This document shows, piece after piece, positions 36,366 through 45,540 of a DNA stretch of 64,000 bases. Position numbers and translations under genes: made by a program. How positions within the stretch are numbered: the first letter of the stretch is position 1; every line of letters begins with the position of its first letter. Origin of the DNA: Gallionella sp. (GTDB lineage Bacteria > Pseudomonadota > Gammaproteobacteria > Burkholderiales > Gallionellaceae); contig JAQUAI010000013.1 in NCBI GenBank assembly GCA_028687335.1, positions 1 to 64,000 of the forward strand, given 5' to 3'. The notes below the pieces were generated by a model. The model made no database searches, was not told the origin of the DNA, and was given only the letters and a program-made list of their open reading frames with translations.

Positions 36366-37544
36366 TCAGCGCGATTTGGGAATCTCGTGCGGCACGAAAT
36401 CGAGCACGCGGATGCCGACTGCGGTAACCATGAAGGCGATCCCTACCCCAGCCAAACCCAGCAAAATTTCAGGCAAGGAGGGTTGGTATTGACCAATAGC
36501 ACCATCGGCAAAGCTGCTGCTAACTTCATAACCGGGGAAGATAGACAATGGGAACGCCTGTCCGCCGATGATGAAGACGTACAGCAATGCGAATGCACCC
36601 AAAATAATGAGTGAGGAAGCGAGCAACACACAACGCGTCTTGCCCAATGCCGGATGAAAGATGAGCAGCAAAGGCAGCACATTACCCAAGACCACATAAC
36701 CCGCCCAGAACAGCCACGGATAGATGCCGCCGTCCAACAAGATGAAACGCTCAAACTCGGTCTGACGCGCGAAATAGATGTTAGTCAAATGGTAGGTAGC
36801 AACAAAATACAAAGCCGCAATAACAAATACGCCCATTAGATTACGCATGCGCTTTTGCACGTACTCATCCAGTATTTTCTGATTCCACACATAGATAGAA
36901 GATTGGACAATGTGGAACACCGCCATCCCCCATGCAAAAGACATAACGATAAACATCGGCGGCAAAATTGCCGTGCCGTAAGCTTGTCGCGCCACGAGGA
37001 AAGAGAAGATCACACCAGTGCCGGTGGTCAGCACAAAACGCCAAATGAACACCATAAAACCGGCTGGCTTCGACCAGCTGTACATGCGCTGCTCCATCAT
37101 CGTCCATAAGTACACCGCCACTGCGGCGAACATGCCGGAGTAGAGCACGACGTTCCATGCGAACACCGAGGTGGGATTGAAGTTGGTCGCCGCCACGATG
37201 ACACGGTCAGGTCTACCCAAATCCAGCATCAGCACGGTCAAACCGCCGAAGAGCATGGCGATGGACAACAAGCCCGCCAAGGGAGCTCTAGCTTTGTAGG
37301 CCGGTTTATTAAACACAGAACCAATCGAGGATACGTTGAGCACGCCCGATGCGGTAACGATTAAAAAGATGGCAAATACATGCGGCATGCCCCAGACGAT
37401 CTGGTTATTCATACCGGTGATGATATGCCCATGCTCTTCCATCAAATGAACGGAGAACAACCCTGCCAGCACAACCAAACCGCCGATGGCGAGTAAGGCG
37501 TAGTAGAGCGGGCTCCTCAACTTGGATAAAGAATAACTGGCCAT
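36366..37544 (-). CDS. dsrP: DsrP, NrfD-type quinone-interacting membrane subunit
   Basis: A 392-residue integral membrane protein with about ten segments in the NrfD/PsrC pattern (LLAIGGLVVLAGLFSVHLME, GLTVLMLDLGRPDR, WNVVLYSGMF). It forms the quinone-reactive membrane module of DsrMKJOP together with the Fe-S protein DsrO. It lies 3 bp after dsrO and 1 bp before dsrN, so the operon is compact here. Confidence 0.94.
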   Translation of the reverse strand: MASYSLSKLRSPLYYALLAIGGLVVLAGLFSVHLMEEHGHIITGMNNQIVWGMPHVFAIFLIVTASGVLNVSSIGSVFNKPAYKARAPLAGLLSIAMLFGGLTVLMLDLGRPDRVIVAATNFNPTSVFAWNVVLYSGMFAAVAVYLWTMMEQRMYSWSKPAGFMVFIWRFVLTTGTGVIFSFLVARQAYGTAILPPMFIVMSFAWGMAVFHIVQSSIYVWNQKILDEYVQKRMRNLMGVFVIAALYFVATYHLTNIYFARQTEFERFILLDGGIYPWLFWAGYVVLGNVLPLLLIFHPALGKTRCVLLASSLIILGAFALLYVFIIGGQAFPLSIFPGYEVSSSFADGAIGQYQPSLPEILLGLAGVGIAFMVTAVGIRVLDFVPHEIPKSR

Positions 37545-37547
37545 GTT

Positions 37548-38264
37548 TTATAACCCTTGATATCGAACGCCGGGATTGAGCCGCAGATCGGCACGTACTT
37601 GCGTGGTCGCCACAGTACGAACTTTCTGGGCGATCTCGCTTTCGGGATTGTTTAGATCGCCGAACAAAATTGCCTTGTTGGCGCAAGCCTCAGCACACGC
37701 GGGTTGACCACCTTGGTCGATGCGATGTACGCACAGGGTGCAACTTTCAACCGTGCCTTTACCGCGCGGTACATCGGGATTTTGATCGCTTAAAGGCTCG
37801 TGTACGAAAGAACGCGCTTTGTACGGACACGCCATCATGCAGTAACGACAGCCGATACAGCGATGCTTGTCCACCAGCACAATACCGTCGGCACGTTTAA
37901 ACGATGCCGTGGTCGGGCATACGTCCACGCAAGGCGGGTTCTCGCAGTGTTGGCACATCATCGGCAACGACAGCTCGCGCCCGCTACTGATGTCTTTGAT
38001 TTCAATTTTGCGTATCCATTGCGAGTCTGTGGATTTCGTCTCGCCGGACAAGCCGTTTTCGGTGTTGCAGGCAGTCACACAATCATTACAGCCGGGCTTG
38101 CACTGGGCAGTGTCAATCAACATACCCCAGCGCACTTTGCCGCTCAATGCCTGCGGATTACCGTGCGCCATGTCAAACAACAACACTCCCGGAGCAATGG
38201 CAACAGCCGCAGCACCTACCGAAGTCTTGAGAAAGTTTCGACGTTGAAGATCGATGTCGCTCAT
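37548..38264 (-). CDS. dsrO: DsrO, Tat-exported ferredoxin-type Fe-S subunit
   Basis: A 238-residue protein with a twin-arginine signal (RRNFLKTSVGAAAVAIAPG) and four cysteine groups for cubane clusters: CKPGCNDCVTAC, CQHCENPPCVDVCP, CIGCRYCMMACP and CTLCVHRIDQGGQPACAEAC. It is the periplasmic electron carrier of DsrMKJOP. The ATG at 38264 overlaps the dsrJ stop (ATGA), which rules out the longer frame. Confidence 0.95.
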   Translation of the reverse strand: MSDIDLQRRNFLKTSVGAAAVAIAPGVLLFDMAHGNPQALSGKVRWGMLIDTAQCKPGCNDCVTACNTENGLSGETKSTDSQWIRKIEIKDISSGRELSLPMMCQHCENPPCVDVCPTTASFKRADGIVLVDKHRCIGCRYCMMACPYKARSFVHEPLSDQNPDVPRGKGTVESCTLCVHRIDQGGQPACAEACANKAILFGDLNNPESEIAQKVRTVATTQVRADLRLNPGVRYQGL

Positions 38265-38623
38265 TTTGCGTTCCTTTGCAACCATGCACTCTTGCGCTTG
38301 CCGGAGTGACACTCGAAGCAATCGAGCTTCACTGCTTCATATTTGTGGCAAGCAACGCAAAAGCTGTCCGCGCGCGCGATCACGCTGTCATCTTTTGTAC
38401 TGGCATGGCACTCAATGCAATTTTTCAGGCTGTGCTTCTCTTCCCGCACACCTTTGCGCACTGCTTCGTCACGCTGGTGTTTGAGCACGTGCATATGGTT
38501 TTTGCGCATCCATTGCGCATCTTCCACGCACTGCCCGCCTTTGCCGATGTCCAATTTGGGAGCAGCATCAGCCCATGCCGAGGGCAAACAAAGGCAAAGC
38601 AGCAGGGAAAAAAGCAGCTTCAT
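38261..38623 (-). CDS. dsrJ: DsrJ, periplasmic triheme cytochrome c
   Basis: A 120-residue protein with a signal peptide (MKLLFSLLLCLCLPSAWA after a first Met) and three CxxCH heme-binding sites: NCIECH, FCVACH and DCFECH. It belongs to the DsrMKJOP transmembrane complex. The ATG at 38623 shares a base with the dsrL stop (TGATG). Length and heme number match the Allochromatium protein. Confidence 0.94.
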   Translation of the reverse strand: MKLLFSLLLCLCLPSAWADAAPKLDIGKGGQCVEDAQWMRKNHMHVLKHQRDEAVRKGVREEKHSLKNCIECHASTKDDSVIARADSFCVACHKYEAVKLDCFECHSGKRKSAWLQRNAK

Positions 38624-40593
38624 CACTCACCCAAGCCCATTTGAATATAACCAGTTGGACAAACATCAGCACAGATGTGACAACCGATGCACTTGTTGTA
38701 GTCGGTGGCAACATAACGACCGGTGGTTGCTTCGGTCTTTTTGACACGGTACACCGCTGTCTGCGGGCAATAAACCACACAGTTATCGCACTCGAAGCAC
38801 ATACCGCAACTCATACAACGCTTGGCTTCGGCAACAGCTTCCTTCTCACCCAACACACCAAGGCGATCTTGGAAATTGCCCAGCGCAGTTTCTTTATCCA
38901 GCGTTGTCACAGCGCGTTGGTTACGTGCCACTTGCGAGAAGTGACCGAGGAACAGCTTGTCATGCGGAATGATGTAGCGGTCTGAACGATTGTCGAAATT
39001 GTGTACCGCGATATTGGAATCGCAGGTGCCTCGCATCGGCTCGTGAGATTCCTTGATCACGATGCCCTTTTCGGCCATCTTGCGCATCAAGTCAAACTGG
39101 TGCGCATCAATCTTCGGACGCTTCTCCAAATCGATCCCGAGCAGGAAGTTGTGGATGCCGTCTGCCGCAATCGAACCGTGACCAATCGCGGTGGTCAACA
39201 GATGCGGGCGAATTACGTCGCCGCCTGCAAACACGCCTTGCTGGCCGCTCACCACATAATTCTTATCAGTGGAAACAGCACCTTTGCCGTTGTTGAACGC
39301 TTCCAAACCGGTGAAATCAACCGCTTGACCAATCGCTGAAACGATCAGATCGGCCTCGATGTCCTGCTCGCTGCCTTCGACATTTTTGATTTCCAAACGG
39401 CCGCCGACAAACTTGGCTTCACACTGCATCACGCGCAGCGCGGTAGCGCGACCATTAGCATCACGCACGATACCAATCGGCACCAGACTGCCTTTGATGT
39501 GGATGCCTTCAGCCAAAGCTTGCTCAATCTCGTGTTTGTTAGCCTGCATTTTGTCGATATTGAAAACCGAGGTCAGGGTAACTTCCGCACCCTCTTTGGC
39601 GGAAATTTCCGCCACGTCATGCGCCAGTTGACCTGTAATAGCCAGTTCAGTATCCGTCGGATTAGCATGACTGATGTGTCCCAAACGACGCGCCACTGTG
39701 GCTACGTCGATAGAGGTGTCACCACCGCCAACGACTACCACACGTTTGCCAACGTGCTGCAAACGACCATCGTTAAAGGCTTTCAAGAATGCAGTCGCTG
39801 TCACCACATTAGGTGCATCGGAATCGGCGATAGGCAAAGCTCGACCCGCTTGAGCCCCCATACCCAAGAACACCGCATCGAACTCAGCGCGAATCTGCTC
39901 CATGGTGATGTCTTTGCCCACATGGCATTTCATGCGCGTCTTCACACCGAGACTGATGATGCGCTGAATTTCTGCATCCAGCACATCGCGTGGTGTACGG
40001 AAACCAGGAATGCCGTAGCGCATCATGCCGCCAAGGAATTCGTGGTCGTCGAAAACGGTAACTTCATGCCCCTTCAGGGTGAGCTGGTAGGCAACGGACA
40101 GACCTGCTGGGCCACCGCCCAGAACTGCCACTTTTTTACCGCTGGCAGCCACGTTCGGCTTGTTAAATTGAAGGTTATTGGCAATCGCGTACTCGCCCAA
40201 GAAGTGCTCGACCGAGTTGATACCAACGTGGTCTTCGACTTCGTTACGGTTACAACCAGACTCGCACGGTGCAGGGCACACGCGCCCCATCACTGCGGGG
40301 AATGGATTGGCTTCTGTCAGACGACGCCATGCATATTCCTGCCAAGGCATAACTGGTTTGCCATCGGCACCATTCGGCACTTTTTCGGTACCTCGCACGA
40401 TAGCCAAGTAGCCGCGAATATCTTCACCCGCCGGGCAACTACCTTGGCAAGGTGGTGTCGCCTGTATGTAAGTCGGGCATTTGTAGGAGTGACTAGCCTT
40501 GAAGATCTTTTCATTCCAACGACGGATCTTGCTGTCACCATCTTTGTAACGACGGAAGGTGATCTTTTGCGGGGTTTCAATTGTTGCTGACAT
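38623..40593 (-). CDS. dsrL: DsrL, NAD(P)H:acceptor oxidoreductase of the reverse Dsr pathway
   Basis: A 656-residue iron-sulfur flavoprotein related to the small subunit of glutamate synthase. The N-terminal Fe-S region holds CPTYIQATPPCQGSCPAGED. FAD binding is at VAVLGGGPAGLSVAYQL, NAD(P)H binding at VVVVGGGDTSIDVATVARRL. The C-terminal ferredoxin domain has CMSCGMCFECDNCVVYCP and CIGCHICADVCP. It transfers electrons from DsrAB-linked sulfur oxidation to NAD(P) in oxidisers. Its presence, with DsrEFH, supports the oxidative direction. Confidence 0.95.
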   Translation of the reverse strand: MSATIETPQKITFRRYKDGDSKIRRWNEKIFKASHSYKCPTYIQATPPCQGSCPAGEDIRGYLAIVRGTEKVPNGADGKPVMPWQEYAWRRLTEANPFPAVMGRVCPAPCESGCNRNEVEDHVGINSVEHFLGEYAIANNLQFNKPNVAASGKKVAVLGGGPAGLSVAYQLTLKGHEVTVFDDHEFLGGMMRYGIPGFRTPRDVLDAEIQRIISLGVKTRMKCHVGKDITMEQIRAEFDAVFLGMGAQAGRALPIADSDAPNVVTATAFLKAFNDGRLQHVGKRVVVVGGGDTSIDVATVARRLGHISHANPTDTELAITGQLAHDVAEISAKEGAEVTLTSVFNIDKMQANKHEIEQALAEGIHIKGSLVPIGIVRDANGRATALRVMQCEAKFVGGRLEIKNVEGSEQDIEADLIVSAIGQAVDFTGLEAFNNGKGAVSTDKNYVVSGQQGVFAGGDVIRPHLLTTAIGHGSIAADGIHNFLLGIDLEKRPKIDAHQFDLMRKMAEKGIVIKESHEPMRGTCDSNIAVHNFDNRSDRYIIPHDKLFLGHFSQVARNQRAVTTLDKETALGNFQDRLGVLGEKEAVAEAKRCMSCGMCFECDNCVVYCPQTAVYRVKKTEATTGRYVATDYNKCIGCHICADVCPTGYIQMGLGE

Positions 40594-40610
40594 CGCTCGT
40601 CTCCAATGAA

Positions 40611-42143
40611 TTATTTCTTATCGCCCAAAATGATCGCGTTACTGACCAATTGATGCACTCCGCCCACCGTTCTGCGATCAAAACCGTAGATGGGCATAAC
40701 TTTGGTGAACTGTGCCTTACAAATGGCGCAAATCGTCGCCATAAAATTGACACCGTGTTCATCCGCCACTTGCTGCAAAACTTCCATACGCGGCAACGCA
40801 CCCTTGACGCGCAAATCAATCAAATCATCCGTCAGTAAACCGCCACCGCCGCCGCAGCAGAAAGTCTGCTCGCGTGTGGTGCGCGGATCCATCTCGACAA
40901 AATTATTGGCCACTGCTTTGATGATGTTGCGCGGAATCTCAAATTGTCCGCCCGCAAAATCCCCCATACGCGAACCACGAGCAACGTTGCATGAGTCGTG
41001 AAAAGTAATGACATATTTGTCATTCTGGGATTTATCAAAGCTCAGGCGTTCATCTTGAATCATGTCCCACGTAAATTCACAGATATGCGCGGGCTGCTTG
41101 TAACGATGATCCAGCTGTTTTTGCAGCATCTGCGCAAAGCGGTCATTCGCATCCGCACCGTCGCCCACGCCAGTCAGCGTGTTCCAGAAACTGTATGCCA
41201 CGCGCCATGCGTGACCGCACTCGCCCACCACGATACGTTTAACCCCCAACTCCAACGCTGCTTGGCGGATGCGCATGGCAATCGCGCGCAACTGGTCGTA
41301 GTTACCGATAAACATGCCGAAATTACCCGCCTCGGATGACATGGACGACAAGGTCCAACTAGTGCCGGTGGCATGAAATACTTTGGCGTAACCAATCAGG
41401 CTATCGATGTGCGGCTCAGCAAAGAAATCGGCGGACGGTGTGATAAGCAGCACTTCCGCGCCTTTGACATCAATAGGAAACTTGACATCGATGCCAGTCG
41501 CATCTTTAACATCCTCTTCAAGTCCTTCCAGCGTGTCGATCAACGCGGGTGGCGGCAAGCCGAGGTTATTGCCGATTTTGTGTACCTTGCCAATGATCTC
41601 GTTGGAGTACTTCTGTCCATAGCCAACGGAATCAAGAATCTCGCGTGCTGCCATCGTCACTTCAGCGGTATCGATACCGTAGGGGCAGAATACCGAGCAA
41701 CGACGGCACTCGGAGCATTGATTGAAATAGTTGTACCACTCGTCTAGCACTTCGCGCGTCAAATCACGCGCGCCGACCAGCTTGGGAAATAACTTGCCCG
41801 GCAAAGTGAAGTACCGACGATACACGCTACGCATCAAGTCCTGACGCGCGACCGGCATATTTTTCGGATCTTGCGTGCCAATGAAATAGTGGCACTTATC
41901 GGAGCATGCGCCGCAGTGTACGCAAGCATCCATATACACTTTGAGCGAACGGTATTTCGACAACAACTCACCCATCTTAGCGATGGCTTTATCATGCCAG
42001 TCTTCCACCAGTTGCCCAGGGAAACCGATTGCTTCGTTGATTTTGTCGCTGGCGACAAACGGACCTTTACCTTCCATCGCTCCCGGCTTAAGCGCGGGAA
42101 TAATGGGGATAATGCGGTAGGCTGGTGCGGTAACGTCTGCCAT
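40611..42143 (-). CDS. dsrK: DsrK, cytoplasmic HdrD-like Fe-S subunit
   Basis: A 510-residue protein. Two ferredoxin motifs (CVHCGACSDKCHY near 78, CSECRRCSVFCPYGID near 140) precede two CCG-type regions (HDSCNVARGSRMG and TFCCGGGGGLLTDD) that hold the noncubane cluster of heterodisulfide-reductase-like enzymes. It is the proposed site where DsrC trisulfide or disulfide is handled. The ATG at 42143 lies one base after the dsrM stop, with GGAGAAA inside the dsrM end. Confidence 0.95.
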   Translation of the reverse strand: MADVTAPAYRIIPIIPALKPGAMEGKGPFVASDKINEAIGFPGQLVEDWHDKAIAKMGELLSKYRSLKVYMDACVHCGACSDKCHYFIGTQDPKNMPVARQDLMRSVYRRYFTLPGKLFPKLVGARDLTREVLDEWYNYFNQCSECRRCSVFCPYGIDTAEVTMAAREILDSVGYGQKYSNEIIGKVHKIGNNLGLPPPALIDTLEGLEEDVKDATGIDVKFPIDVKGAEVLLITPSADFFAEPHIDSLIGYAKVFHATGTSWTLSSMSSEAGNFGMFIGNYDQLRAIAMRIRQAALELGVKRIVVGECGHAWRVAYSFWNTLTGVGDGADANDRFAQMLQKQLDHRYKQPAHICEFTWDMIQDERLSFDKSQNDKYVITFHDSCNVARGSRMGDFAGGQFEIPRNIIKAVANNFVEMDPRTTREQTFCCGGGGGLLTDDLIDLRVKGALPRMEVLQQVADEHGVNFMATICAICKAQFTKVMPIYGFDRRTVGGVHQLVSNAIILGDKK

Positions 42144-42144
42144 A

Positions 42145-42870
42145 TTATTTCTCCGATTCCAACTTGGCAGCCCATGCACTCAAATGGCGCTTCTCGCGCG
42201 GATTGTCCGTTTGGTTGCGGGTGGGTGAGAAAAAGACCCCTGGCGCGTGGAGCAATTTGCTAATGGGGAACACGGCCAGGAGTGCGGAAACTGACAACAG
42301 GTGCAACATGAGCAAGCCATCCGACGGCAAACTGCCAATCGAAAACTGCATCAATCCAGTGAAATAACTTTTTACCGCGATCACATCGGTGTGAGCAACA
42401 AATTGCATCAACAAACCCGATACAGCGATAACAATCAGTAGCACGAGCCAGAGGTGATCTGACGGCGTAGAAATATAACGGATGCGCTCGACAAACAGGC
42501 GGCGCGCCCACAGTCCGCACAGCCCCAGCAGCATGGTAATGCCCGCATAGATGCCGAACGGCTGAATGAATGCAACCCAACCCCAGACGGGATCAGTGAA
42601 ATAGCGCAGGTGGCGCAGCGTAACTAGCGCCAAGCTGGCATGAAATAACCAGCCCATGGACCATGTCCACAGATTGGCTTTGAACAAACTCTCAAAAAAC
42701 ACCACTTCGCGCGTCATACGCAACACCACCCCCGCTTGGGTCGTCGGTGCCGGTGTGGTCGGTATCTTCAACGGCGCAGGTGTGCGCGCGTAAATGCGAA
42801 TGCGGTGGAGCAGCCCCACGACGAACGCGAGAGTCGCAAAGTAGAACAGGATCGCGAAGAGTATGCTCAT
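42145..42870 (-). CDS. dsrM: DsrM, membrane b-type cytochrome subunit
   Basis: A 241-residue integral membrane protein of the NarI/DsrM family with five to six segments. Histidines in WLFHASLALVTLRHLRY and LMLHLLSVSALL are the likely heme b ligands. It passes electrons between quinone and DsrK. It starts about 140 bp after dsrC, behind a marked inverted repeat, whereas the genes before and after are tightly packed. Confidence 0.92.
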   Translation of the reverse strand: MSILFAILFYFATLAFVVGLLHRIRIYARTPAPLKIPTTPAPTTQAGVVLRMTREVVFFESLFKANLWTWSMGWLFHASLALVTLRHLRYFTDPVWGWVAFIQPFGIYAGITMLLGLCGLWARRLFVERIRYISTPSDHLWLVLLIVIAVSGLLMQFVAHTDVIAVKSYFTGLMQFSIGSLPSDGLLMLHLLSVSALLAVFPISKLLHAPGVFFSPTRNQTDNPREKRHLSAWAAKLESEK

Positions 42871-42897
42871 CTTTACAGGAGTCTGGATTAATAAACT

Positions 42898-43003
42898 GGA
42901 ATTTAGGAATTGAATTAGGAAGTTGGAACTAGGATTGGGATTAAGGAGGGCCTGAGCTTCTCAGCGCAAACCCAAAATCCTAATTCCTAGCTCCTAAATC
43001 CTG
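42898..43003 (-). repeat. Intercistronic inverted repeat between dsrC and dsrM
   Basis: In the mRNA sense, a 5' arm of AGGA units (AGGATTTAGGAGCTAGGA, then AATTAGGATTTTGGG) faces a 3' arm of TCCT/TTCC units. A perfect CTGAG-AAG-CTCAG hairpin is at the tip, centred near 42958. The arms are about 45 nt each and pair imperfectly. It could stabilise the dsrEFHC message or lower read-through into dsrM. Confidence 0.6.
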
Positions 43004-43007
43004 CCGC

Positions 43008-43343
43008 TTACACGCAACCTGTTGGCTTGGGCAGACCGGCGATCTTACAAGCTTGCTTGCCAGGACCATACGGGAACAAGCCGTACAGATACTCGCTGGT
43101 ACCTTTTTCTGCGCCGAGCTTTTTGCCGATCGCTTTGGTCAATACACGCACAGCCGGAGCAATTTGATATTCCTCGAAATACTCGCGCAAGAAGTTGATA
43201 ACTTCCCAATGCTGTTCGGTCATATCGACGCTCTCAGTAGTGGCGATGTATTTAGCCACTTCGGTATTCCAATCAGTCAGATTGATCAGATAACCCTCTT
43301 CGTCAGTTTCATACGATTTGCCGTCGACTTCGATATTTGCCAT
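43008..43343 (-). CDS. dsrC: DsrC, sulfur-carrying substrate protein
   Basis: A 111-residue canonical DsrC. The C-terminal arm holds both redox cysteines, Cys99 (GKQACKIAGLP) and the penultimate Cys110 (TGCV). DsrC accepts sulfur from DsrEFH and carries it to DsrAB, then is re-oxidised through DsrK. It is the last gene before the large intercistronic hairpin. A second DsrC-family gene without these cysteines lies at 48012. Confidence 0.96.
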   Translation of the reverse strand: MANIEVDGKSYETDEEGYLINLTDWNTEVAKYIATTESVDMTEQHWEVINFLREYFEEYQIAPAVRVLTKAIGKKLGAEKGTSEYLYGLFPYGPGKQACKIAGLPKPTGCV

Positions 43344-43370
43344 GCTAGTTCTCCTTTGATTAATGCAGTG

Positions 43371-43667
43371 TTACAGCCACGATTGGCAAGTGTTGTTGCT
43401 AATGGTTAGATCGACGAAGCCACCGTAATCGACAGCCGTCACGCCTTCGACAAGACGATCCCCCATGCCGCGTGCATCCAAATCAGGTTGCAGCACATAG
43501 ACTTTCAAATGTCCCATCGCATCGCGCAGTTTTGCCTCGAATGCATTACCTTTAGTCGCCGCATACACGGCATCTTCGATGAGCAGAATCTCCCCCGAAG
43601 CGGCAATGCTCAGGCAATTTTCCAACGCGCTATTGTTTGAAGGCGATTTGTTGATGATATGTAACAT
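43371..43667 (-). CDS. dsrH: DsrH, sulfurtransferase complex subunit (TusB-like)
   Basis: A 98-residue DsrH/TusB-family protein (MLHIINKSPSNNSAL start). Cys18 lies close to the conserved cysteine of Allochromatium DsrH; another cysteine is near the C-terminus (NNTCQSWL). It forms the hexameric DsrE2F2H2 complex. It lies 27 bp upstream of dsrC. Confidence 0.93.
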   Translation of the reverse strand: MLHIINKSPSNNSALENCLSIAASGEILLIEDAVYAATKGNAFEAKLRDAMGHLKVYVLQPDLDARGMGDRLVEGVTAVDYGGFVDLTISNNTCQSWL

Positions 43668-43678
43668 GTACGATCCCC

Positions 43679-44044
43679 TTAGAAGCTCAAGACGACGTCT
43701 TGCTGATCCATCAACGCACCCATTTCGGCACGGCTCAAGACGGTAACGCCAACCAGCAGATCATCCTCGGTCAAGCCGCGTGATGTCAGCGACTCTTGCT
43801 CGACATACAGCTTTTCGACGTCATAGTCTTCCAGCGCACGATAGGTCGGCGAAAAGTTTTTGATCTCGATCCCTTTGGTTTGCTGCCCCTTCTTCAACTG
43901 ATACACGCCGTCATCCATGAATACCAGCGAGACATCCTGATCGAACGCGGCTGTAATCAGCACCACCTCCAACGACTCCAAGGCATAAATCGTTCCGTAC
44001 GGTGCCTTGCGGTTGACGAACATGAATTTCTTAACATCACTCAT
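43679..44044 (-). CDS. dsrF: DsrF, sulfurtransferase complex subunit (TusC-like)
   Basis: A 121-residue DsrF/TusC protein (MFVNRKAPYGTIYALESLEV, VSLVFMDDGVYQL). It contains no cysteine, as is usual for DsrF, and contributes the core of the DsrEFH hexamer. Gaps of about 11 bp separate it from dsrE and dsrH. Confidence 0.93.
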   Translation of the reverse strand: MSDVKKFMFVNRKAPYGTIYALESLEVVLITAAFDQDVSLVFMDDGVYQLKKGQQTKGIEIKNFSPTYRALEDYDVEKLYVEQESLTSRGLTEDDLLVGVTVLSRAEMGALMDQQDVVLSF

Positions 44045-44055
44045 TTCGTTCCCCC

Positions 44056-44415
44056 TTAATCGCCAAAGGTAATCAAGCGATCACACTTGATACCTGATTC
44101 AACCAATTGCCCAAGACCGGAAATACGGAAACCCTGCGCCAGATTTTCTTCCTTGATGCCGCGACGCAAAGCCGCAGCAACGCAGACCACCAGATCGATC
44201 TTATTCTCCTCCGCCAGTTTGGCCCAGCGGTTCACGATGTGCCGATCATCCTGCGGCGGCTCGGTGAGCTTGGACGCATTATTGACGCCATCGTGATAGA
44301 AGAATACGCGCCATACCTCGTGACCTTTGGCGATTGCAGCCTTGGCAAACAGATAAGCCGAGTCACTGGCTTGATGCTGGTATGGCCCTTCGTTAATTAC
44401 GATACCGAACTTCAT
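44056..44415 (-). CDS. dsrE: DsrE, catalytic sulfurtransferase subunit (TusD-like)
   Basis: A 119-residue DsrE/TusD protein. The persulfide-carrying cysteine is Cys78 (DLVVCVAAALRRG), at the same number as in Allochromatium DsrE, and the start KFGIVINEGPYQHQ is typical. It receives sulfur (from TusA in related systems) and hands it to DsrC. The ATG at 44415 was chosen over the longer frame, which would overlap dsrB. Confidence 0.94.
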   Translation of the reverse strand: MKFGIVINEGPYQHQASDSAYLFAKAAIAKGHEVWRVFFYHDGVNNASKLTEPPQDDRHIVNRWAKLAEENKIDLVVCVAAALRRGIKEENLAQGFRISGLGQLVESGIKCDRLITFGD

Positions 44416-44431
44416 TGGCTTTCCCTCTCGA

Positions 44432-45529
44432 TTAGAAGCGGATGTGTGCCGAAGCATTCAGATTAGCGCGTGAACCGCTCCAATCATCGATCAGGTACTT
44501 GGTAAATGGCAGACCTGTCTTCTCGAAGAAACGCGGCCAACCGATACGGTCGATCCAGTCCGCCAGACGCTCCCAAGGACGTGCATCCGCCTTGTATACC
44601 ATCAGAATATTCTTCACTACTTCAGCCACCTCGGGCCAACGCGGTGCGTTGTTGGGCAGACCAGAAGCCACCATTTTCATGAATGTAGGCTTACCGCGTG
44701 CATTCGAGTTTTTACCGCCAACCCAGATTGCCAGCTTGGAATTTTCTGGGTCGTTGATTTGCATTGGTGGGCAGGGAGGGTAGCACGCACCGCAGCACAT
44801 ACATTTGGATTCATCGATTTCCAGCGAAGGCTTGCCATTCACCATGGCAGGACGAATCGCGGCAACCGGGCAACGCGCAACAACAGTCGGACGTTCACAC
44901 ACATTGGCAACCAGATCATGATTAATGACCGGCGGCTTGGTGTGCTGCACGATGATCGCCAAGTCAGCCTGACCGCCACAGTTAATTTCGCAGCAAGAGG
45001 TCGAGAGATGCACGCGATTCGGCATTTCTTCGCGCTTGAACTCGTCATACAGCTCATCCATCAGTGCTTTAACGACACCGGAAGCATCCGTACCAGGAAT
45101 ATCGCAGTGCAACCATCCTTGCGTGTGGGCAATCATGGAAATGGAGTTTCCGGTACCACCGACTGGGAAGCCGTTCTTTTCCAGCTCAGCGATCAGTGGC
45201 GCAACTTTTTTCTCATCCGTTACCATGAATTCGATGTTGGAACGAATGGTAAAGCGCACACGGCTTTCAGCATATTGATCAGCGATATCACACAGCTTGC
45301 GGATGGTGTAAATATCCATCTGACGTTGCGTACCAGCACGCACCGACCATACTTCGTCACCACCGTACGAGACGTGATGCAACACACCTGGACGGGGACG
45401 ATCGTGATATTTCCAGTTGCCGTAGTTCTTGGCCAATACAGGATGCAAGTACTGCTTGTTATCCGGCACGCCGGTTTCTTTAGGCTTGCGCTTTTGGGCG
45501 GGTGCGGCAGTTTGAACAGCTTGATTCAT
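44432..45529 (-). CDS. dsrB: DsrB, dissimilatory sulfite reductase beta subunit (oxidative type)
   Basis: A 365-residue protein with the sulfite reductase fold. The siroheme-Fe4S4 region is STSCCEINCGGQADLAI, and an inserted ferredoxin domain carries CMCCGACYPPCPPM near 245. With DsrA it forms the alpha2beta2 enzyme that oxidises DsrC-bound sulfur to sulfite. It lies 11 bp after dsrA and shares its operon. Confidence 0.96.
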   Translation of the reverse strand: MNQAVQTAAPAQKRKPKETGVPDNKQYLHPVLAKNYGNWKYHDRPRPGVLHHVSYGGDEVWSVRAGTQRQMDIYTIRKLCDIADQYAESRVRFTIRSNIEFMVTDEKKVAPLIAELEKNGFPVGGTGNSISMIAHTQGWLHCDIPGTDASGVVKALMDELYDEFKREEMPNRVHLSTSCCEINCGGQADLAIIVQHTKPPVINHDLVANVCERPTVVARCPVAAIRPAMVNGKPSLEIDESKCMCCGACYPPCPPMQINDPENSKLAIWVGGKNSNARGKPTFMKMVASGLPNNAPRWPEVAEVVKNILMVYKADARPWERLADWIDRIGWPRFFEKTGLPFTKYLIDDWSGSRANLNASAHIRF

Positions 45530-45540
45530 TCTTTATCTCC

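Noticed and set aside
39499-40590. 363-codon plus-strand frame opposite dsrL
   Set aside because: Shadow of dsrL caused by GC-rich codons; no ribosome site, unlikely composition.
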